Origin: UBA5109 sp963975155
GTDB taxonomy: Bacteria; Pseudomonadota; Gammaproteobacteria; Pseudomonadales; Pseudohongiellaceae
NCBI GenBank assembly: GCA_963975155.1
Contig: CAXBFG010000001.1
Span: 186,001-250,000, forward strand
Direction: 5' to 3'
Length of the DNA: 64,000 nt
The notes beneath the pieces were generated by a model, which saw only the letters and a list, made by a program, of their open reading frames with translations, was not told where the DNA came from and made no database searches. Position numbers and translations under genes: made by a program. This document shows positions 62,704 through 64,000 of the stretch, piece after piece; positions within the stretch are counted from its first letter, which is position 1, and each line of letters opens with the position of its first letter.

Positions 62704-64000
62704 AAGCCAGCTACGCCGCCGACATTACGAGGATCGGAAACGCCTTCAAAAGCTCCCTCAACAACCATGATTGAATTGGCGTCGCCCTGAGAAAATCGAG
62801 AGCTGCTTAAACCCTGATGGCCCATCGATCTTAACTCGGAAACAACCTGTTCTGAAATGGCGCCATTTTCATAACGAATAATGTTTGGTAACCATTGGTG
62901 ATGAAAGCGGGGGCTGCTGACAGCATTTTCGACATTCATACCGTGATCAATTACGTTGACGATGACCTCCAATACTGTGTTGATAATGGTTGAACCACCA
63001 GGAGAGCCGGTTATCAGCAACACTTTGTCATCTTGAGTGATTATAGTGGGAGACATGGAACTTAACATTCGTTTAGACGGCTGTATTTCATTAGCCTCCC
63101 GGCCGATCAGGCCAAAACTGTTGGCTGTATTGGGACTGCTTGAGAAATCATCCATTTCGTTATTCAGTAAAAAACCGGCGCCGGGAACGACAAATTTATT
63201 TCCATAAGAAGCATTGAGTGTGGTGGTTATTGCAACGGCATTGCCTTCTGCGTCGATAACTGAAAAATGCGTTGTTTCCATGCTTTCTGCAGGCCAGGAG
63301 CCGGCATCAATTGCCGAACTGTCGCTTGCCTTTAAAGGATCGAAATCGGCAAAACGTTGTTGCGCATATGTTTTTGAAGTCAGCATCGTTGTGGGTACCT
63401 CATAAAAATCCGGGTCACCTAGATGTTCTGCCCGATCTGCATAGGCTCTGCGCTGTGCTTCGATCATCAAATGTAGCGTGGCGGTGGAGCCCCAGCCCAG
63501 TGTTGTGAGATCAAAAGGCTCGAGCATATTGAGCATTTGCACCAGCAGAACTCCACCTGATGAAGGTGCTGCCATGGACCAGATATCATATCCACGATAG
63601 TTGCCATGCACGGGATCGCGCCAAATAGGCTGATAGGCTTCGAGATCACGATGTGTAATCAGGCCGTTATGTTCCTGCATGCTGGAAATCAGCATGTCAG
63701 CGACAGGCCCTTTATAAAAACCATCTCTGCCATGTTCAGAAATCAGCTTCAACGTCTCAGCCAGCTCTGCTTGTTGCCAAAGATCGCCGGCCTGATAAGC
63801 TTCGCCTTGCTTGCTGAATTTGTTCATTGAAGCGGGGTAGCGGCTGAAATTACGCAAGTTTCCCTGAAACTGTTCGGCCAGATCTTCGTTAAGAATAAAG
63901 CCTTGTTCAGCAAGTTGAATTGCCGGGGCGATTACCTGCTCCCGAGACATGCTGCCAAAGCGCTCCAGAGCATCCAGTAGACCCGCAACTGAACCCGGAA
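62700..64000 (-). CDS. ggt: Gamma-glutamyltransferase, C-terminal part (partial)
   Basis: The gene runs off the right edge; about 433 codons are present and the N-terminus is missing. Reading continues past the ATG at 63950 to the edge through PGSVAGLLDALERFGS, a standard GGT segment, so that ATG is not the start. The autoprocessing threonine is in ETTHFSVIDAEGNAVA, with TTTLNASYGNKFVVPGAG and LITGSPGGSTIINT for substrate binding. The enzyme hydrolyses or transfers gamma-glutamyl groups of glutathione, usually in the periplasm. A signal peptide would lie outside the window. Confidence 0.93.
   Translation of the reverse strand, partial: PGSVAGLLDALERFGSMSREQVIAPAIQLAEQGFILNEDLAEQFQGNLRNFSRYPASMNKFSKQGEAYQAGDLWQQAELAETLKLISEHGRDGFYKGPVADMLISSMQEHNGLITHRDLEAYQPIWRDPVHGNYRGYDIWSMAAPSSGGVLLVQMLNMLEPFDLTTLGWGSTATLHLMIEAQRRAYADRAEHLGDPDFYEVPTTMLTSKTYAQQRFADFDPLKASDSSAIDAGSWPAESMETTHFSVIDAEGNAVAITTTLNASYGNKFVVPGAGFLLNNEMDDFSSSPNTANSFGLIGREANEIQPSKRMLSSMSPTIITQDDKVLLITGSPGGSTIINTVLEVIVNVIDHGMNVENAVSSPRFHHQWLPNIIRYENGAISEQVVSELRSMGHQGLSSSRFSQGDANSIMVVEGAFEGVSDPRNVGGVAGF

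Noticed and set aside
63950..63950. ATG at 63950 as the start of ggt
   Set aside because: The frame continues to the window edge with conserved GGT sequence, so the gene is partial.
1..64000. tRNA, rRNA, insertion sequences, prophage, CRISPR
   Set aside because: Looked for cloverleaf-like stretches, transposase motifs, integrases and regular repeats by eye and found none; a tRNAscan or IS search would be decisive.

Overview
The window is ordinary chromosomal DNA of a gammaproteobacterium of moderate GC, with no rRNA, tRNA, insertion sequence, prophage or CRISPR array that I can see. The block leuC-leuD-asd-fimV-truA-trpF-(trpBA)-accD-folC-dedD-cvpA-purF is a hallmark of the Pseudomonas/Xanthomonas side of the class. 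So are rluC/rne divergence, yceD-rpmF-fabD-fabG-acpP-fabF-pabC-mltG-tmk-holB-pilZ, the TgpA cluster and the Bat cluster. FimV, PilZ and DedD suggest type IV pili or a related polar apparatus. I cannot name the genus; a marine, free-living lineage is an inference from overall character only.

Layout. 1-5.0 kb: cysE (minus) diverging from gpsA, a DUF4389 membrane protein, sixA, folE (minus) and prmB. 5.1-20.9 kb: a long plus-strand anabolic run of aroC, leuCD, asd, fimV, truA, trpFBA, accD, folC, a SPOR protein, cvpA and purF. 20.9-33.2 kb: two MoxR/DUF58 modules that face each other. The plus-strand one is MoxR-DUF58-TgpA transglutaminase; the minus-strand one is MoxR-DUF58-DUF4381-BatA-BatB-BatD. 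Between them lie a DUF1653 gene and an hsp20 gene whose leader looks like a ROSE RNA thermometer. 33.3-42.9 kb: pyrD, a glutaredoxin-like gene, an M15 peptidase, tatD, ilvE, topA, an MscS channel and DAHP synthase. 43-49.1 kb: an AddA/AddB-like helicase-nuclease pair. 49.3-54 kb: rne and rluC, separated by about 1 kb of non-coding DNA. 54-62.7 kb: the fatty-acid synthesis cluster running into mltG, tmk, holB and pilZ. 62.7-64 kb: the C-terminal part of a gamma-glutamyltransferase that runs off the window.

The genes are mainly housekeeping: aromatic, leucine and tryptophan amino-acid synthesis, folate, purine and pyrimidine synthesis, fatty acids and DNA/RNA maintenance. The most interesting signals are regulatory. 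They are a ROSE-type thermometer with three bulged-G stems before hsp20, a cluster of ATCTAGTT-type elements and a perfect 13-bp palindrome over the acpP promoter, a near-consensus promoter that would make yceD essentially leaderless, and an exact 11-bp direct repeat over the pyrD promoter. Gene-content oddities are the absence of plsX/fabH from the fab cluster and of leuB from the leu cluster. Many starts are GTG or TTG; several were chosen here from Shine-Dalgarno or promoter position rather than the longest open frame.
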